From contig URTD01000006.1 in NCBI GenBank assembly GCA_900550735.1, positions 1-29,124 of the forward strand: a DNA stretch of 29,124 nucleotides, given 5' to 3'. The notes under the pieces were generated by a model that saw nothing but the letters and a program-made list of their open reading frames with translations, did no database searches and was not told the origin of the DNA. The first letter of the stretch is position 1; each line of letters opens with the position of its first letter. The DNA comes from an uncultured Collinsella sp. Lineage in GTDB: Bacteria; Actinomycetota; Coriobacteriia; Coriobacteriales; Coriobacteriaceae. Shown here piece by piece: positions 1 through 8,473 of this stretch. Position numbers and translations under genes: made by a program.

Positions 1-738
1 GACGACCGTGTTCACCAAGGCGAGCGCCGCAACGCCATCAGCCGCGAACTCCGAACCCGCATTGAAGCCAAACCAGCCGAACCACAGAAGCGTAGCGCCC
101 AGGGCGACGAACGGAACGTTATGCGGACGGTAGCTCACCATGCCAAAGCCGCGACGACGGCCGAGCATTAAGCAGAGAATCAGGCCCGTAAGACCAGACG
201 AGATGTGCACCACGTCGCCGCCGGCAAAGTCGAGTGCGCCGATAATGTCACCGATAAAGGAGCCATCGCCGCCCCAAACCATGTGGGCAAGCGGCGCATA
301 GACCACAAGCAGCCAAATGCCCAGGAAGGCCGTCATGGCACCAAACTTAACGCGGCCGGCCAGGCTGCCCGTGACGATAGCAGCAGTGATCATGGCAAAC
401 GCCATCTGAAAGGCGATGTTGATGATCTGAGGGTAGACGACACCGTCCGCAGCATTGCCCTCGGCCGCCTGCAGCACCTGGTTGAGTACCGGCAGGCACA
501 GCAGCTGGTCAAGGCCTCCAATAAACGGGCTGGAACCGTCGCCGCCATAGGCCAGAGACCAGCCGGCAACAATCCACAGCACACCAACCAGGCCAATGGC
601 GCCAAAGCACATAAGCATGGTGTTGATGACATTTTTGCGCCTGGACAGGCCGCCATAGAAAAACGCCAAGCCCGGTGTCATTAAAAACACGAGCATGGTG
701 CAGACGAGCATAAACGTTGTCGATCCCGTATCGTACAT
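1..738 (-). CDS. amt: Ammonium transporter (Amt/MEP/Rh family), N-terminal 246 residues, runs off the window
   Basis: This is the N-terminal part of an Amt ammonium channel; the C-terminus lies beyond the window edge. The protein begins MYDTGSTTFMLVCTMLVF and has several hydrophobic helices. Family landmarks are visible in order: the early FFYGGLSRRKNV loop, then AHMVWGGDG, then a segment reading ALDFAGGDVVHISSG, which carries the first of the two pore histidines, and later LLWFGWFGFNAGSEFAA. The start codon is the ATG complementary to 736-738, preceded by a good ribosome site (AAGGGAG). Amt proteins take up ammonium at the membrane and are usually paired with a PII protein (GlnK), which, if present, would lie outside this window. 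It follows the PF06541 gene on the same strand after about 200 bp, so it may have its own promoter. The family call is secure. Confidence 0.95.
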   Translation of the reverse strand, partial: MYDTGSTTFMLVCTMLVFLMTPGLAFFYGGLSRRKNVINTMLMCFGAIGLVGVLWIVAGWSLAYGGDGSSPFIGGLDQLLCLPVLNQVLQAAEGNAADGVVYPQIINIAFQMAFAMITAAIVTGSLAGRVKFGAMTAFLGIWLLVVYAPLAHMVWGGDGSFIGDIIGALDFAGGDVVHISSGLTGLILCLMLGRRRGFGMVSYRPHNVPFVALGATLLWFGWFGFNAGSEFAADGVAALALVNTVV

Positions 739-936
739 TCGCTCTCCCTTGGTCGCATGAACGTTGTCGGCGCCCATAATGCGGTCGAGGGGCAACTGGT
801 GTAGACCAGATACGGCGTTGTTAAACGCTGCGTTGTCGAATGGAAACGGTGCCGTAATCTTGGAAACGGCGCGGCAACGGACGCGAAACGGACGGGAAAT
901 ACGCGAGCAAGGAAGCCGTGAGCGCGCCCGTCCCGG

Positions 937-1956
937 CTAGCGGCGGAACAGCTCGCGGGCTCGGTCGCGGAGGTCGGTAGCTCGGATGACGCCCTCGTAG
1001 CGGTTGATGCGCAAGCGCGGGAAGGCATTGAAAAAGCGCAGGTCGCGTCGGCTGAGCGACACGCTTGGCACCGGACGGCTCATGCGCTTGCCGGCAAGGC
1101 GACGACTGAGCGACGGACGCGGCATGTTCGGCGCGGCATCGGCCACGCGGCGGGCGGAAAGCGCCAGGCCGCGAGCACCATCCGCGATAAACGTCGGCAT
1201 CGAAGCCTTCTCGCGCAGGGCATCGAGCGCGGCGTCACCCAGCTCGGCCAGCCACGCGTTAACGGCACGGCTACGGATGTGCGTCTGTGCCACCGAGTCA
1301 ATCGTAGAATCGGGAATACGTTCGAGCATTGAGTCCGAGGCATCGGCAAGCGACTCATTGATGCGGTCGGCAAGGTCGGCCCGGACACGCTCCAGCTGAT
1401 CAGACAGACGCCGCCAGCTCGCCAACGAGCACGCCGCGTCGACCATCATCGCGACCGCGACGATAAAGGCGGACAGCCGCACAATCAGCACCGGCAGATG
1501 GCCAAGCAGCCCCAGCAATGCCGGCTCCACTAAACGACAAATACACAACGCACCCAAGCCAAACGCGCAGGCCCAGTACAGACAGATGCGTCCGTGCAGG
1601 TTAAACGGCAGGTGTGAATAGTCCCAAAAGCGAGCGCCCGTTGTTTTTTCCAACAGCACGCCTACGCTGTACTCAATCACGCTGCATACGAGCGCTGCAG
1701 CGACAAACTGGCTCGGGGCATCCGGAATCCCACGCAACAGCAGCCAGCAGGCAATGCCGCCCGCGCCATAAATGGGGCAGCACGGCCCCAGCAAAAAGCC
1801 GCTGTTGGCAAAGCGTCCGTGATTGAGCATGGCGCATACTGTCGACTCCCATACCCAACCGCAAAAACCGTAGAAGGCGAACGAGAGCACCAGTGCCGAA
1901 AGCGGGCAGGCGGCAAGCGTCGCGCCGTCAAATGCCATATCAATCGCGGTTTCCAC
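937..1956 (-). CDS. PF06541-type multi-pass membrane protein (putative ABC transporter permease, CmpB-like)
   Basis: A 339-residue membrane protein. Its first ~170 residues match the PF06541 (ABC_trans_CmpB) pattern: FYGFCGWVWES, then a run reading FANSGFLLGPCCPIYGAGG, then EYSVGVLLEKTTGARFWDYS and LPFNLHGRICL. About five hydrophobic segments are visible. The C-terminal half is charged and helical, with several Arg-rich stretches, and is probably cytoplasmic. The name 'permease' is traditional for the family; no transport substrate is known and no ATPase gene is adjacent. The likely start is a GTG at 1954-1956, three bases after the stop codon of the HD-domain gene, so the two are probably translationally coupled. 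An ATG at codon 7 is an alternative. Confidence 0.8.
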   Translation of the reverse strand: METAIDMAFDGATLAACPLSALVLSFAFYGFCGWVWESTVCAMLNHGRFANSGFLLGPCCPIYGAGGIACWLLLRGIPDAPSQFVAAALVCSVIEYSVGVLLEKTTGARFWDYSHLPFNLHGRICLYWACAFGLGALCICRLVEPALLGLLGHLPVLIVRLSAFIVAVAMMVDAACSLASWRRLSDQLERVRADLADRINESLADASDSMLERIPDSTIDSVAQTHIRSRAVNAWLAELGDAALDALREKASMPTFIADGARGLALSARRVADAAPNMPRPSLSRRLAGKRMSRPVPSVSLSRRDLRFFNAFPRLRINRYEGVIRATDLRDRARELFRR

Positions 1957-1959
1957 CGT

Positions 1960-2496
1960 CTACCCTCTCCTCTTTTCACTCGATGCTTTACTCACGCTAT
2001 CGTCCGCCTCGTTCTTGCGCGGCAGACGGCCGGCGGCCGTCTCGCGCAGCGCGCACCATTTATCCGCCAGGCAAACAATCCACGCCTCGCGACACGTCGG
2101 CGGCACGGGCACCAGCGGAAACATATGCCGCACGATGATATTCCGCTCGCGCAACGTCAGCTCAAAATCTTCCTCGGCACGCGCCAGGGCAAAAAACGGA
2201 TGCCGAAATCCGTGCAGGCGATGGCTCGGATCGGGATCGTGCCAGTCATAGAGAAAGTAATCGTGTAACAAGGCTCCGCGCAGCAGCGAGGCACGGTCGA
2301 TCGAAATGCCAACACGGCCCAAGTGCTCGGCAAAGGACAGACTTGCCCGTGCCACCGAGGTCACATGTGCATAGACCGTCACGTCGCCATGCTGGATAAA
2401 CTCGCGCGTCAGGTCCAAGCGGCCCGCCTGGGCGAGCTGGCGGGCGGCATCGTCGACCTCGTGCGCGATTTTCTCGGCACGAACGGCATCGGACAT
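1960..2496 (-). CDS. Small HD-domain protein (putative metal-dependent phosphohydrolase)
   Basis: A 178-residue soluble protein. The HD pair is His78-Asp79 in GALLHDYFLYDW, with an earlier His44 (VYAHVTSVA) and further histidines in HRLHGFRHP and RHMFP. A late Asp-Lys (LADKWCAL) matches the usual last ligand region of small HD proteins. The start at 2496 was chosen because GGAAGGAGG lies just upstream; the frame stays open a further 15 codons without a comparable site. HD enzymes hydrolyse phosphoester or nucleotide substrates with divalent metals; the substrate here is unknown. It is the first gene of a tight pair with the PF06541 membrane protein. Confidence 0.75.
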   Translation of the reverse strand: MSDAVRAEKIAHEVDDAARQLAQAGRLDLTREFIQHGDVTVYAHVTSVARASLSFAEHLGRVGISIDRASLLRGALLHDYFLYDWHDPDPSHRLHGFRHPFFALARAEEDFELTLRERNIIVRHMFPLVPVPPTCREAWIVCLADKWCALRETAAGRLPRKNEADDSVSKASSEKRRG

Positions 2497-2584
2497 GCTG
2501 CCTCCTTCCAGCGGCTCACGGCGGCAAGCCACGGCCTGCACGTATTGAAAAAATCATCATCGAATCTATCAGTATGGCATCGGA

Positions 2585-2596
2585 CAAAACGTTTTG
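2585..2596. promoter_or_regulatory. Perfect 12-bp palindrome upstream of the DXS-like gene
   Basis: CAAAACGTTTTG is a perfect palindrome in the gap between the divergently transcribed HD-domain and DXS-like genes. Size and position would fit a dimeric repressor operator, but no regulator is identified and chance cannot be excluded. Confidence 0.25.
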
Positions 2597-2723
2597 CCCC
2601 ACCAGTTGTCGAATTACCGCGCCGCCGTCACATATCAAACGCCAAAATGTGCGAGACTGTCTTGTGCAATTGTGTCGGCCGAGGGAGCGCCGGCGCTCGA
2701 TTCGCATGGAGTAACCCACAACG

Positions 2724-4505
2724 ATGCTGCTTACGCAAACGACAACGCCCGAGGACGTCAAGGCTCTCGACCGCGCCGAGCTTCCGCTGCTCTGCGGCGA
2801 GATTCGCCACGCCATCCTCGAAAGCTCCGCCGCTGTCGGCGGACACGTTGCCCCCAACCTGGGCGTCGTTGAGCTTACGGTTGCGCTTCATCGCGTGTTT
2901 AACTCCCCTATCGACAAGATTGTCTTTGACGTTTCGCACCAGACCTACGCCCACAAGGCGCTGACCGGGCGCGCGTATACCTATATCGATCCGGAACGTT
3001 TTGGCGAGGCTTCTGGCTTTGCCAATCCAGACGAGTCCGAGCACGACCTGTTCGCCATGGGCCACACCTCCACATCGGTGAGCCTGGGCTGCGGCTTGGC
3101 ACACGCCCGCGATCTGGCGGGCGACAGCTACAACGTCATCACCATCATTGGCGACGGCTCGCTTTCGGGCGGCTTGGCGTTTGAGGGCTTCAACAATGCC
3201 GCCGAACTCGATAGCAACCTGATCATCATCGTCAACGATAACGACCAGTCCATCGCCGAGAACCACGGTGGCCTGTATCGCAATCTGGCCGAGCTGCGCG
3301 CCAGCAACGGCACCTGTGAGCGCAACGTTTTCCGCGCGATGGGGCTCGACTACCGCTATCTGGACGCCGGTAACGATGTGTTGGCCCTCGTCGACGCGCT
3401 GCAGGAACTGCGCAATATCGATCATCCCATCGTGCTCCATGTCTCCACCGCCAAGGGCAAGGGCTTTGAGCCGGCCCAGAGCGACCCCGAGCGCTGGCAT
3501 CACGTAGGCCCCTTTGACATGACGACCGGCCGCAAGCTCTGCCCGGGCCATCCGAGCGAGCCCGCACCGCGCACCTATGCCGATATTACGGGCGAGGCGC
3601 TCAGCGCCGCCATCGGGCGCGATCCGCAGGTCGTGGGCATCACGGCCGCCACGCCCTACATCATGGGCTTTACACCCGAGCTTCGCGCTGCCGCCGGCAA
3701 ACAGTTCGTCGATGTGGGCATTGCCGAGGAGCACGCTGTGACCTTTGCCACCGCGCTTGCGCGCTCGGGCGCCAAGCCAGTCTTTGGTGTGTACGGCACG
3801 TTTTTGCAGCGCGCTTACGACGAGCTGTGGCACGACCTGTGCCTCAACGATGCCCCCGCAACCATCTTGGTGTTTGGCGCGTCGATCTTTGGCACCACAT
3901 CCGAGACGCACCTCTCGTTCTTCGATATTTCCATGCTGGGCGCTCTTCCCAACATGCGCTACCTAGCGCCGGCCTGCATGGAGGAATATCTGTCCATGCT
4001 GAGCTGGTCGCTCGACCACCGCGAGCATCCCGTGGCGATCCGCGTACCGGGCATCGGCCTGGTGAGCCGTCCCGACCTTGCGCCCGCCGAAGACACCGAC
4101 TACAGTGCCGTTCGCTACAACGTGGTGCGTCAGGGCCGCGACGTTGCCGTGCTCGCACTTGGCGATTTCTTTGAGCTGGGCGAGCGCGTGGCAAACCGCT
4201 TGGCTGCCGAGTACGGTATCGAGGCCACGCTCGTCAATCCGCGCTTCGCAACCGAGCTTGACCGCGAGTTCCTCGACAGTCTTGTCGCCGAGCATCGCGT
4301 TGTCGTCACCCTCGAGGACGGCATCTTGGACGGCGGCTGGGGCGAGCGCGTGGCATGTTATTTGGCCTGCACGCCGTTGCGCACGCGCACCTTCGGCATC
4401 GCCAAGGGCTTCCCCGACCGCTACGATCCCAACGAGCTGCTCGCTCAGAACGGCATGACGGTCGAGAACATGGCCGCCGAAGCCGTGAGACTACTCAACG
4501 AGTAA
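2724..4505 (+). CDS. 1-deoxy-D-xylulose-5-phosphate synthase-like thiamin-diphosphate enzyme with an altered acceptor site
   Basis: A 593-residue protein with the DXS domain order: a ThDP-binding domain (FDVSHQTYAHK near 68, GDGSLSGG at 143-150, NDNDQSIAEN at 171-180), a transketolase-like pyrimidine domain (DVGIAEEHAVTFA, catalytic Glu335) and a C-terminal transketolase domain. It is slightly shorter than E. coli DXS (620). His396 corresponds to E. coli His431 and Tyr357 to Tyr392. The usual DRAGxxGxDGxTH motif instead reads FGASIFGTTSETH, and the usual YPRG reads VPGI, so Arg420, Asp427 and Arg478 of E. coli are replaced by Gly385, Thr392 and Gly443. Those arginines bind the phosphate of glyceraldehyde 3-phosphate. 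This may therefore be a DXS paralogue with another acceptor rather than the housekeeping isoprenoid enzyme. It is a single-gene unit closed by a terminator. Confidence 0.85.
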   Translation: MLLTQTTTPEDVKALDRAELPLLCGEIRHAILESSAAVGGHVAPNLGVVELTVALHRVFNSPIDKIVFDVSHQTYAHKALTGRAYTYIDPERFGEASGFANPDESEHDLFAMGHTSTSVSLGCGLAHARDLAGDSYNVITIIGDGSLSGGLAFEGFNNAAELDSNLIIIVNDNDQSIAENHGGLYRNLAELRASNGTCERNVFRAMGLDYRYLDAGNDVLALVDALQELRNIDHPIVLHVSTAKGKGFEPAQSDPERWHHVGPFDMTTGRKLCPGHPSEPAPRTYADITGEALSAAIGRDPQVVGITAATPYIMGFTPELRAAAGKQFVDVGIAEEHAVTFATALARSGAKPVFGVYGTFLQRAYDELWHDLCLNDAPATILVFGASIFGTTSETHLSFFDISMLGALPNMRYLAPACMEEYLSMLSWSLDHREHPVAIRVPGIGLVSRPDLAPAEDTDYSAVRYNVVRQGRDVAVLALGDFFELGERVANRLAAEYGIEATLVNPRFATELDREFLDSLVAEHRVVVTLEDGILDGGWGERVACYLACTPLRTRTFGIAKGFPDRYDPNELLAQNGMTVENMAAEAVRLLNE

Positions 4506-4506
4506 G

Positions 4507-4550
4507 AAAACCTCCGCAAGGGAAGCACCCCTGCGGAGGTTTTTATTTTC
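4507..4550 (+). terminator. Rho-independent terminator after the DXS-like gene
   Basis: The stem AAAACCTCCGCA pairs with TGCGGAGGTTTT and is followed by a T-rich run. It begins two bases after the stop codon. Confidence 0.9.
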
Positions 4551-4562
4551 GCGACGCGATTA

Positions 4563-4780
4563 TCTCAATCTGTAACATCTAGGGCCCGAATTCCCGTCTA
4601 ACTGTTACAGATCTAGACAAGACGTCTTAGTCCCTGACCTTTGTCTTAATCTGTAACAGATAGAGACCTTTTGTCCGTCCAGATGTTACAGATTGAGACA
4701 TTCGAATTCCCCTGAAGAGAAAATCTCGATCTGTAACAGTTAGAACCCATTTCCTCGTCTACCTGTTACAGATTGAGACA
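4563..4780. repeat. Three tandem ~80-nt units, each an imperfect palindrome around TCTGTAACA
   Basis: Left arms start at 4563, 4644 and 4724 (TCTCAATCTGTAACA, TCTTAATCTGTAACA, TCTCGATCTGTAACA), a period of 80-81 nt. Each is followed after about 15-20 nt by a right arm containing TGTTACAGAT, ending near 4617, 4700 and 4780. Arms are 20-24 nt long with few mismatches; spacers differ between units. No reading frame is conserved. The array fills most of the gap between the DXS-like terminator and the ABC importer promoter. It could be a structured RNA, a multi-site operator or a tandemly copied small palindromic element. Confidence 0.8.
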
Positions 4781-4820
4781 AAACAGCGAGGCAGGCCGTC
4801 ACATCTGCAAGAACCACCAC

Positions 4821-4850
4821 AAAGGTGCCTGTCCCTTTTTGGTAGGTAGA
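4821..4850 (+). repeat. REP-like repeat, partial copy (CTGTCCCTTTTTGG family)
   Basis: GGTGCCTGTCCCTTTTTGG followed by TAGGT matches the right half of the repeat also seen at 14783, 15989, 20456 and 26422. The left half (AAAACCTGCC) is missing here. Motifs with GGGACAGG are typical of REP sequences mobilised by RAYT (Y1) transposases; no such transposase is in this window. Confidence 0.7.
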
Positions 4851-4889
4851 ATTACCCATAAGGTAAGTATGTTTCTGAGTTATTTCGGG

Positions 4890-4919
4890 TTGACCCCTTT
4901 GAGCGCGATAGGGTATAAC
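4890..4919 (+). promoter_or_regulatory. Sigma70-type promoter of the amino-acid ABC importer
   Basis: TTGACC (4890-4895) and TATAAC (4914-4919) are separated by 18 bp, about 45 bp before the start codon of the substrate-binding protein. Confidence 0.7.
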
Positions 4920-4962
4920 TCTACTCAACCGCTAGGGATTTTATTGAGAAAGGTGTTCTACC

Positions 4963-5958
4963 ATGAGCAAGAACCTCTCCCAGCAGGTCGTTCTCGACCG
5001 CCGCGGCTTCGTTGCCGCCACCTTCGCAACCGTCGCCGGCCTTGGTCTTGCCGGCTGCTCCGACACCAGCGCCGAGGCCGACAAGGGTTCCGCCGCCGGC
5101 TCCTCCAAGAGCTCCGAGGATACCGAGGCTTCCACCACGCTCGATGCCAAGGCATTCGACAAGCTCGTCGACAACGGCCCCAAGGCCGATGACGACGCCA
5201 TCGCCGCCAGCACCTGGGCCACGGCCGTCAAGGACGCCGGCGTCTTTAAGATCGGTGGCGTTCAGACCTCTACGCTCTTCTCCCTCCTCAACGAGAAAGA
5301 CGGTCAGACCCGCGGCTTCGATGCCGGTATCGCACAGCTCCTGTCCAACTACATTCTGGGCGAGAACAAGGTCGAGATCACCCAGGTAACCTCGGACACC
5401 CGCGAGTCCGTCCTGCAAAACGGCCAGGTCGACGCTGTCTTTGCCACCTACACCATCACTGACGAGCGCAAGAAGCTCGTCTCCTTTGCCGGTCCCTATT
5501 ACTACACGCAGCAGGCCATCCTGGTGCTCGCCGATAACGACGACATCAAGGGCGTCGACGACCTGGCCGACAAGAACGTCGCCGTCCAGTCCGGCTCCAA
5601 CGGCCCCGCCATCCTGGAGGAGTTCGCCCCCAAGGCCAGCCAGCAGGAGTTCAAGACCGACGAGGAGGCCCGCCAGGCACTCCAGCAGGGCCGCGTTGAC
5701 GCTTACGTCATCGATAACAACATGCAGCAGAGCGCGCTGGTCCGCGAGCCCGGCAAATACAAGATCGCCGGCAAGCCCTTCGGCAGCAAAGAGCCCTATG
5801 GCATCGGCCTGCCGCTCGATTCCGACGGCGTCGCCTTTGTCAACGACTTCCTTAAGAAGATCGAGGACGACGGCACCTGGACTGAGCTGTGGCAGATCTG
5901 CATCGGCGACCGTACGGGCGACACCAACGTTCCCGAGCTGCCCGAGATCGGCGCCTAG
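4963..5958 (+). CDS. Amino-acid ABC transporter substrate-binding lipoprotein (SBP_bac_3 family)
   Basis: A 331-residue exported lipoprotein that should capture a polar amino acid (glutamate/glutamine type) outside the membrane. The N-terminus has a twin-arginine motif (Arg13-Arg14, LDRRGFVAA) and a lipobox LAGC with Cys32, so it may be a Tat-exported lipoprotein. A Ser/Glu/Ala-rich linker to about residue 65 follows. The ligand-binding lobes contain GFDAGIAQLLSNYI, then a stretch with FATYTITDERKKLVSFAGPY, and later KNVAVQSGSNGP, all typical of the family. It is the first gene of the importer operon and is separated from the permeases by a hairpin at 6047, which may allow more binding protein than membrane components. 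The exact ligand cannot be read from sequence. Confidence 0.93.
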   Translation: MSKNLSQQVVLDRRGFVAATFATVAGLGLAGCSDTSAEADKGSAAGSSKSSEDTEASTTLDAKAFDKLVDNGPKADDDAIAASTWATAVKDAGVFKIGGVQTSTLFSLLNEKDGQTRGFDAGIAQLLSNYILGENKVEITQVTSDTRESVLQNGQVDAVFATYTITDERKKLVSFAGPYYYTQQAILVLADNDDIKGVDDLADKNVAVQSGSNGPAILEEFAPKASQQEFKTDEEARQALQQGRVDAYVIDNNMQQSALVREPGKYKIAGKPFGSKEPYGIGLPLDSDGVAFVNDFLKKIEDDGTWTELWQICIGDRTGDTNVPELPEIGA

Positions 5959-6046
5959 GCAACGAGCCTGGTAACGGCCGCAACGAAACCATATGGAAAC
6001 GCACGATGCGCTTTATTGCGATAAACTGTTTCCTTACTAAGTTGTC

Positions 6047-6076
6047 GGGGCTTCCGTACACACGGGAGCCCCTTTC
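6047..6076 (+). terminator. Intra-operon hairpin between binding protein and permease genes
   Basis: GGGGCTTCCGT pairs with ACGGGAGCCCC across a 4-nt loop and is followed by TTTCCTTA. The weak U-tract suggests partial termination or mRNA 3'-end protection, as often seen after binding-protein genes. Confidence 0.65.
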
Positions 6077-6096
6077 CTTATCGGCGGGAGGTCCGC

Positions 6097-6756
6097 ATGA
6101 GTCTCTCCGAGCTCTGGTCGCTCTATGGCCAGAACTATATCGACGCGCTGCTAGCCACCTGGGGCATGACGCTTGAGTCGTTTGCCATCGCCATGGTGCT
6201 GGCCGTCGCCATCACCGTGATGCGTGTGTCGCCGCTCAAGCCGCTGCGCGTCTTTGGCGACCTGTATGTCCAGGTCTTCCGTAACATCCCCGGCATCGCG
6301 CTGCTCATCATCATCGTCTACGCGCTGCCGCCGCTCAAGGTCGTCCTGCCCTACCGCACCTGCGTTATCGTCGCCACGGTCCTTTTGGGCTCGGCCTTTG
6401 GTTCCGAAAACTTTATGAGCGGCATCAACACCGTCGGCGTCGGCCAGGTGGAAGCCGCCCGCTCGCTCGGCATGAGCTTCAGCCGTATCCTCGCTAAGAT
6501 CGTGATTCCGCAGGCGCTGCGTTCGAGCGTGCTGCCCATGACCAACCTCTTTATCGCCGTCATGCTCACCACCGCGCTCGGCAGCCAGGTGCCGCTTAAG
6601 CCGCAGGAACTCACCGGCGTGGTGAGCTACATCAATACCCGCTCGCTCGGCGGCGTCGCCGCGTTCTTTATCTCGGCGCTCGGCTACCTGGGCACGGCCT
6701 TTGTGGTGAGCCACATTGGCAACTACATCGATAAGAAGGTGAGGATCCTCCGATGA
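6097..6756 (+). CDS. Amino-acid ABC transporter permease (HisM/GluC type)
   Basis: A 219-residue inner-membrane permease of the polar amino-acid uptake family. It has about five hydrophobic segments and the conserved EAA loop at about 117-139 (GQVEAARSLGMSFSRI followed by IPQALR), which contacts the ATPase. The segment VFRNIPGIALLI at about 60-71 is the usual early family motif. The start is supported by GGCGGGAGG upstream. Its 3' end overlaps the next permease start by four bases (ATGA), so the two permeases are translationally coupled and probably form a heterodimer. Confidence 0.93.
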   Translation: MSLSELWSLYGQNYIDALLATWGMTLESFAIAMVLAVAITVMRVSPLKPLRVFGDLYVQVFRNIPGIALLIIIVYALPPLKVVLPYRTCVIVATVLLGSAFGSENFMSGINTVGVGQVEAARSLGMSFSRILAKIVIPQALRSSVLPMTNLFIAVMLTTALGSQVPLKPQELTGVVSYINTRSLGGVAAFFISALGYLGTAFVVSHIGNYIDKKVRILR

Positions 6757-7586
6757 GCAAGCACTCCTCCCCTGCGCTTACCATGCGCGATGCGCTCTAC
6801 GAGGCTCCCGGCCCCAAGATGCGCGCCAAGATTCGCATCGGCACCGCCATCTCACTCGTCGCCGTCACCGCGCTCGTCGTCCTGGTACTGCAGCGCTTTT
6901 ATGTGACCGGTCAGCTTTCGGTCCACTATTGGTATTTCTTTACGCACCTCACCACCTGGAAGTTCTTACTTGCGGGTTTTGAAGGCACCGTTAAAGTCGC
7001 ACTCACCGCCGGCGTCATTGCACTGGTACTGGGCTTAGCTCTTATGCTCGGCCGTACCAGCGGCATCAAACCATTGCAACTGGCCTGCCGCGTGCTCACC
7101 GACTTTTTCCGTGGCGTGCCGAGCCTGCTGTTCATCTACTTCTTCTTTTTGGTGCTGCCTCAGTACAAGATTGCGCTGCCGTCGTTTTGGATGCTCACGC
7201 TCCCCGTCGCGCTCGCTGCAGCCGGCGTGCTTGCCGAGATCTTCCGTGCCGGCGTCAACGCCGTGCCGCGTGGCCAGGTCGAGGCGGCCCAGGCGCTCGG
7301 TCTCTCCAAGGCTAAAATCACCTTTAAAATCGTGTTGCCGCAGGCGATTCGGTTTATCATTCCGTCGTTGATTTCGCAGCTTGTGGTCGTAGTCAAAGAC
7401 ACCACCGTCGCCTATGTGGTGAGCTATCCCGACCTGATGCAAAATGCCCGCGTGCTCATTACCAACTACGACGCTCTCGTGTCGGTCTACCTGGTAATCG
7501 CGGTCATCTACATCCTCATCAACGTCGCGATTAACAAGGCCGCTGTCTATGTTTCGCACAAAACCGGCGCGACCATCATCCGCTAA
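6753..7586 (+). CDS. Amino-acid ABC transporter permease (HisQ/GluD type)
   Basis: The second, 277-residue permease of the importer. It has a longer N-terminus than its partner, with an extra transmembrane segment around 30-48. The family motif FFRGVPSLLFIY lies at 118-129 and the EAA loop GQVEAAQALGLSKAKI at 174-189, followed by VLPQAIRFIIPS. The start overlaps the stop of the preceding gene. An N-terminal extension relative to the partner permease is common in glutamate-type importers of actinobacteria and supports a polar amino-acid substrate. Confidence 0.93.
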   Translation: MSKHSSPALTMRDALYEAPGPKMRAKIRIGTAISLVAVTALVVLVLQRFYVTGQLSVHYWYFFTHLTTWKFLLAGFEGTVKVALTAGVIALVLGLALMLGRTSGIKPLQLACRVLTDFFRGVPSLLFIYFFFLVLPQYKIALPSFWMLTLPVALAAAGVLAEIFRAGVNAVPRGQVEAAQALGLSKAKITFKIVLPQAIRFIIPSLISQLVVVVKDTTVAYVVSYPDLMQNARVLITNYDALVSVYLVIAVIYILINVAINKAAVYVSHKTGATIIR

Positions 7587-7622
7587 CGCTTTACCATTTC
7601 GAGTCATAAGGAGCCGAGCACC

Positions 7623-8387
7623 ATGGCACAGAGCACCTCTACCACCGGCAATCAGCCGCTGATCGAGCTCAGACACGTCGATAAGCACTATGGCGACCTG
7701 CACGTCCTCAACGACATCAATCTCTCGGTCGACCGCGGCGAGGTCGTCGTTGTAATCGGTCCCTCGGGCTCGGGCAAGTCGACCATGTGCCGCACCATCA
7801 ACCGCCTGGAAACCATCGACTCGGGCGAGATCCTCATCGAGGGTGAGCCCCTGCCGCAGGAAGGCAAGGATCTTGCCCGCATGCGCGCCGAACTGGGCAT
7901 GGTGTTTCAGCAGTTCAACCTGTTCGCACATATGACCGTACTGCAGAACGTCATGCTGGGGCCGGTCGATGTGCTGGGCGTCTCCAAGGAGGAGGCTCGC
8001 GAGCGCGCCATGGACCTGCTGAGCCGCGTGGGCGTGGCCGAGCAGGCCGATAAGGTGCCCGCACAGCTCTCGGGCGGCCAGCAGCAACGCGTAGCCATTG
8101 CCCGCTCGCTTGCCATGCAGCCCAAGGCCATGCTTTTTGACGAGCCCACGAGCGCTCTTGACCCCGAGATGATCAACGAGGTGCTCGAGGTCATGGTCCG
8201 TCTGGCACAGCAGGGCATGACGATGATCGTCATCACGCACGAGATGAACTTTGCCCGCCGCGTAGCCGACCGCGTCGTCTTTATGGCCGACGGCCAGATC
8301 GTGGAAACCGGCACGCCCGACGAGTTCTTCGACCATCCCCAGACCAAGCGCGCCCAGGACTTCCTCAACTCCATCAAGGGCCACTAA
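7623..8387 (+). CDS. Amino-acid ABC transporter ATP-binding protein (GlnQ/GluA type)
   Basis: A 254-residue ABC ATPase that powers the importer from the cytoplasm. All motifs are intact: Walker A GPSGSGKST at 46-54, Q-loop VFQQFNLF around 94-101, signature LSGGQQQR at 149-156, Walker B AMLFDEPTSALD at 169-180 with Glu174, and switch His206 in ITHEM. Length and motif wording match the polar amino-acid subfamily. It ends the importer operon 36 bp after the second permease; the hydrolase gene after it may be co-transcribed, since no terminator lies between them. Confidence 0.95.
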   Translation: MAQSTSTTGNQPLIELRHVDKHYGDLHVLNDINLSVDRGEVVVVIGPSGSGKSTMCRTINRLETIDSGEILIEGEPLPQEGKDLARMRAELGMVFQQFNLFAHMTVLQNVMLGPVDVLGVSKEEARERAMDLLSRVGVAEQADKVPAQLSGGQQQRVAIARSLAMQPKAMLFDEPTSALDPEMINEVLEVMVRLAQQGMTMIVITHEMNFARRVADRVVFMADGQIVETGTPDEFFDHPQTKRAQDFLNSIKGH

Positions 8388-8473
8388 CCAGCCACCCCGT
8401 GGGACAAATTCATCGGAAGTGTTGTCCCACATCTCCCATGCGCCCTGTCACCTTCAGATCGAAAGCAACACCT

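Noticed and set aside
2628..3911. Long open frame (over 400 codons) antisense to the DXS-like gene
   Set aside because: It mirrors a well-supported gene in GC-rich DNA, has no family motif and no ribosome site of note.
4563..4780. CRISPR array
   Set aside because: Only three units, each self-complementary with an 80-nt period, no uniform spacers and no cas genes.
7035..8432. Long open frame antisense to the second permease and ATPase genes
   Set aside because: The plus strand carries intact permease and ATPase motifs; the reverse frame has low-complexity His/Asp/Val content typical of a shadow.
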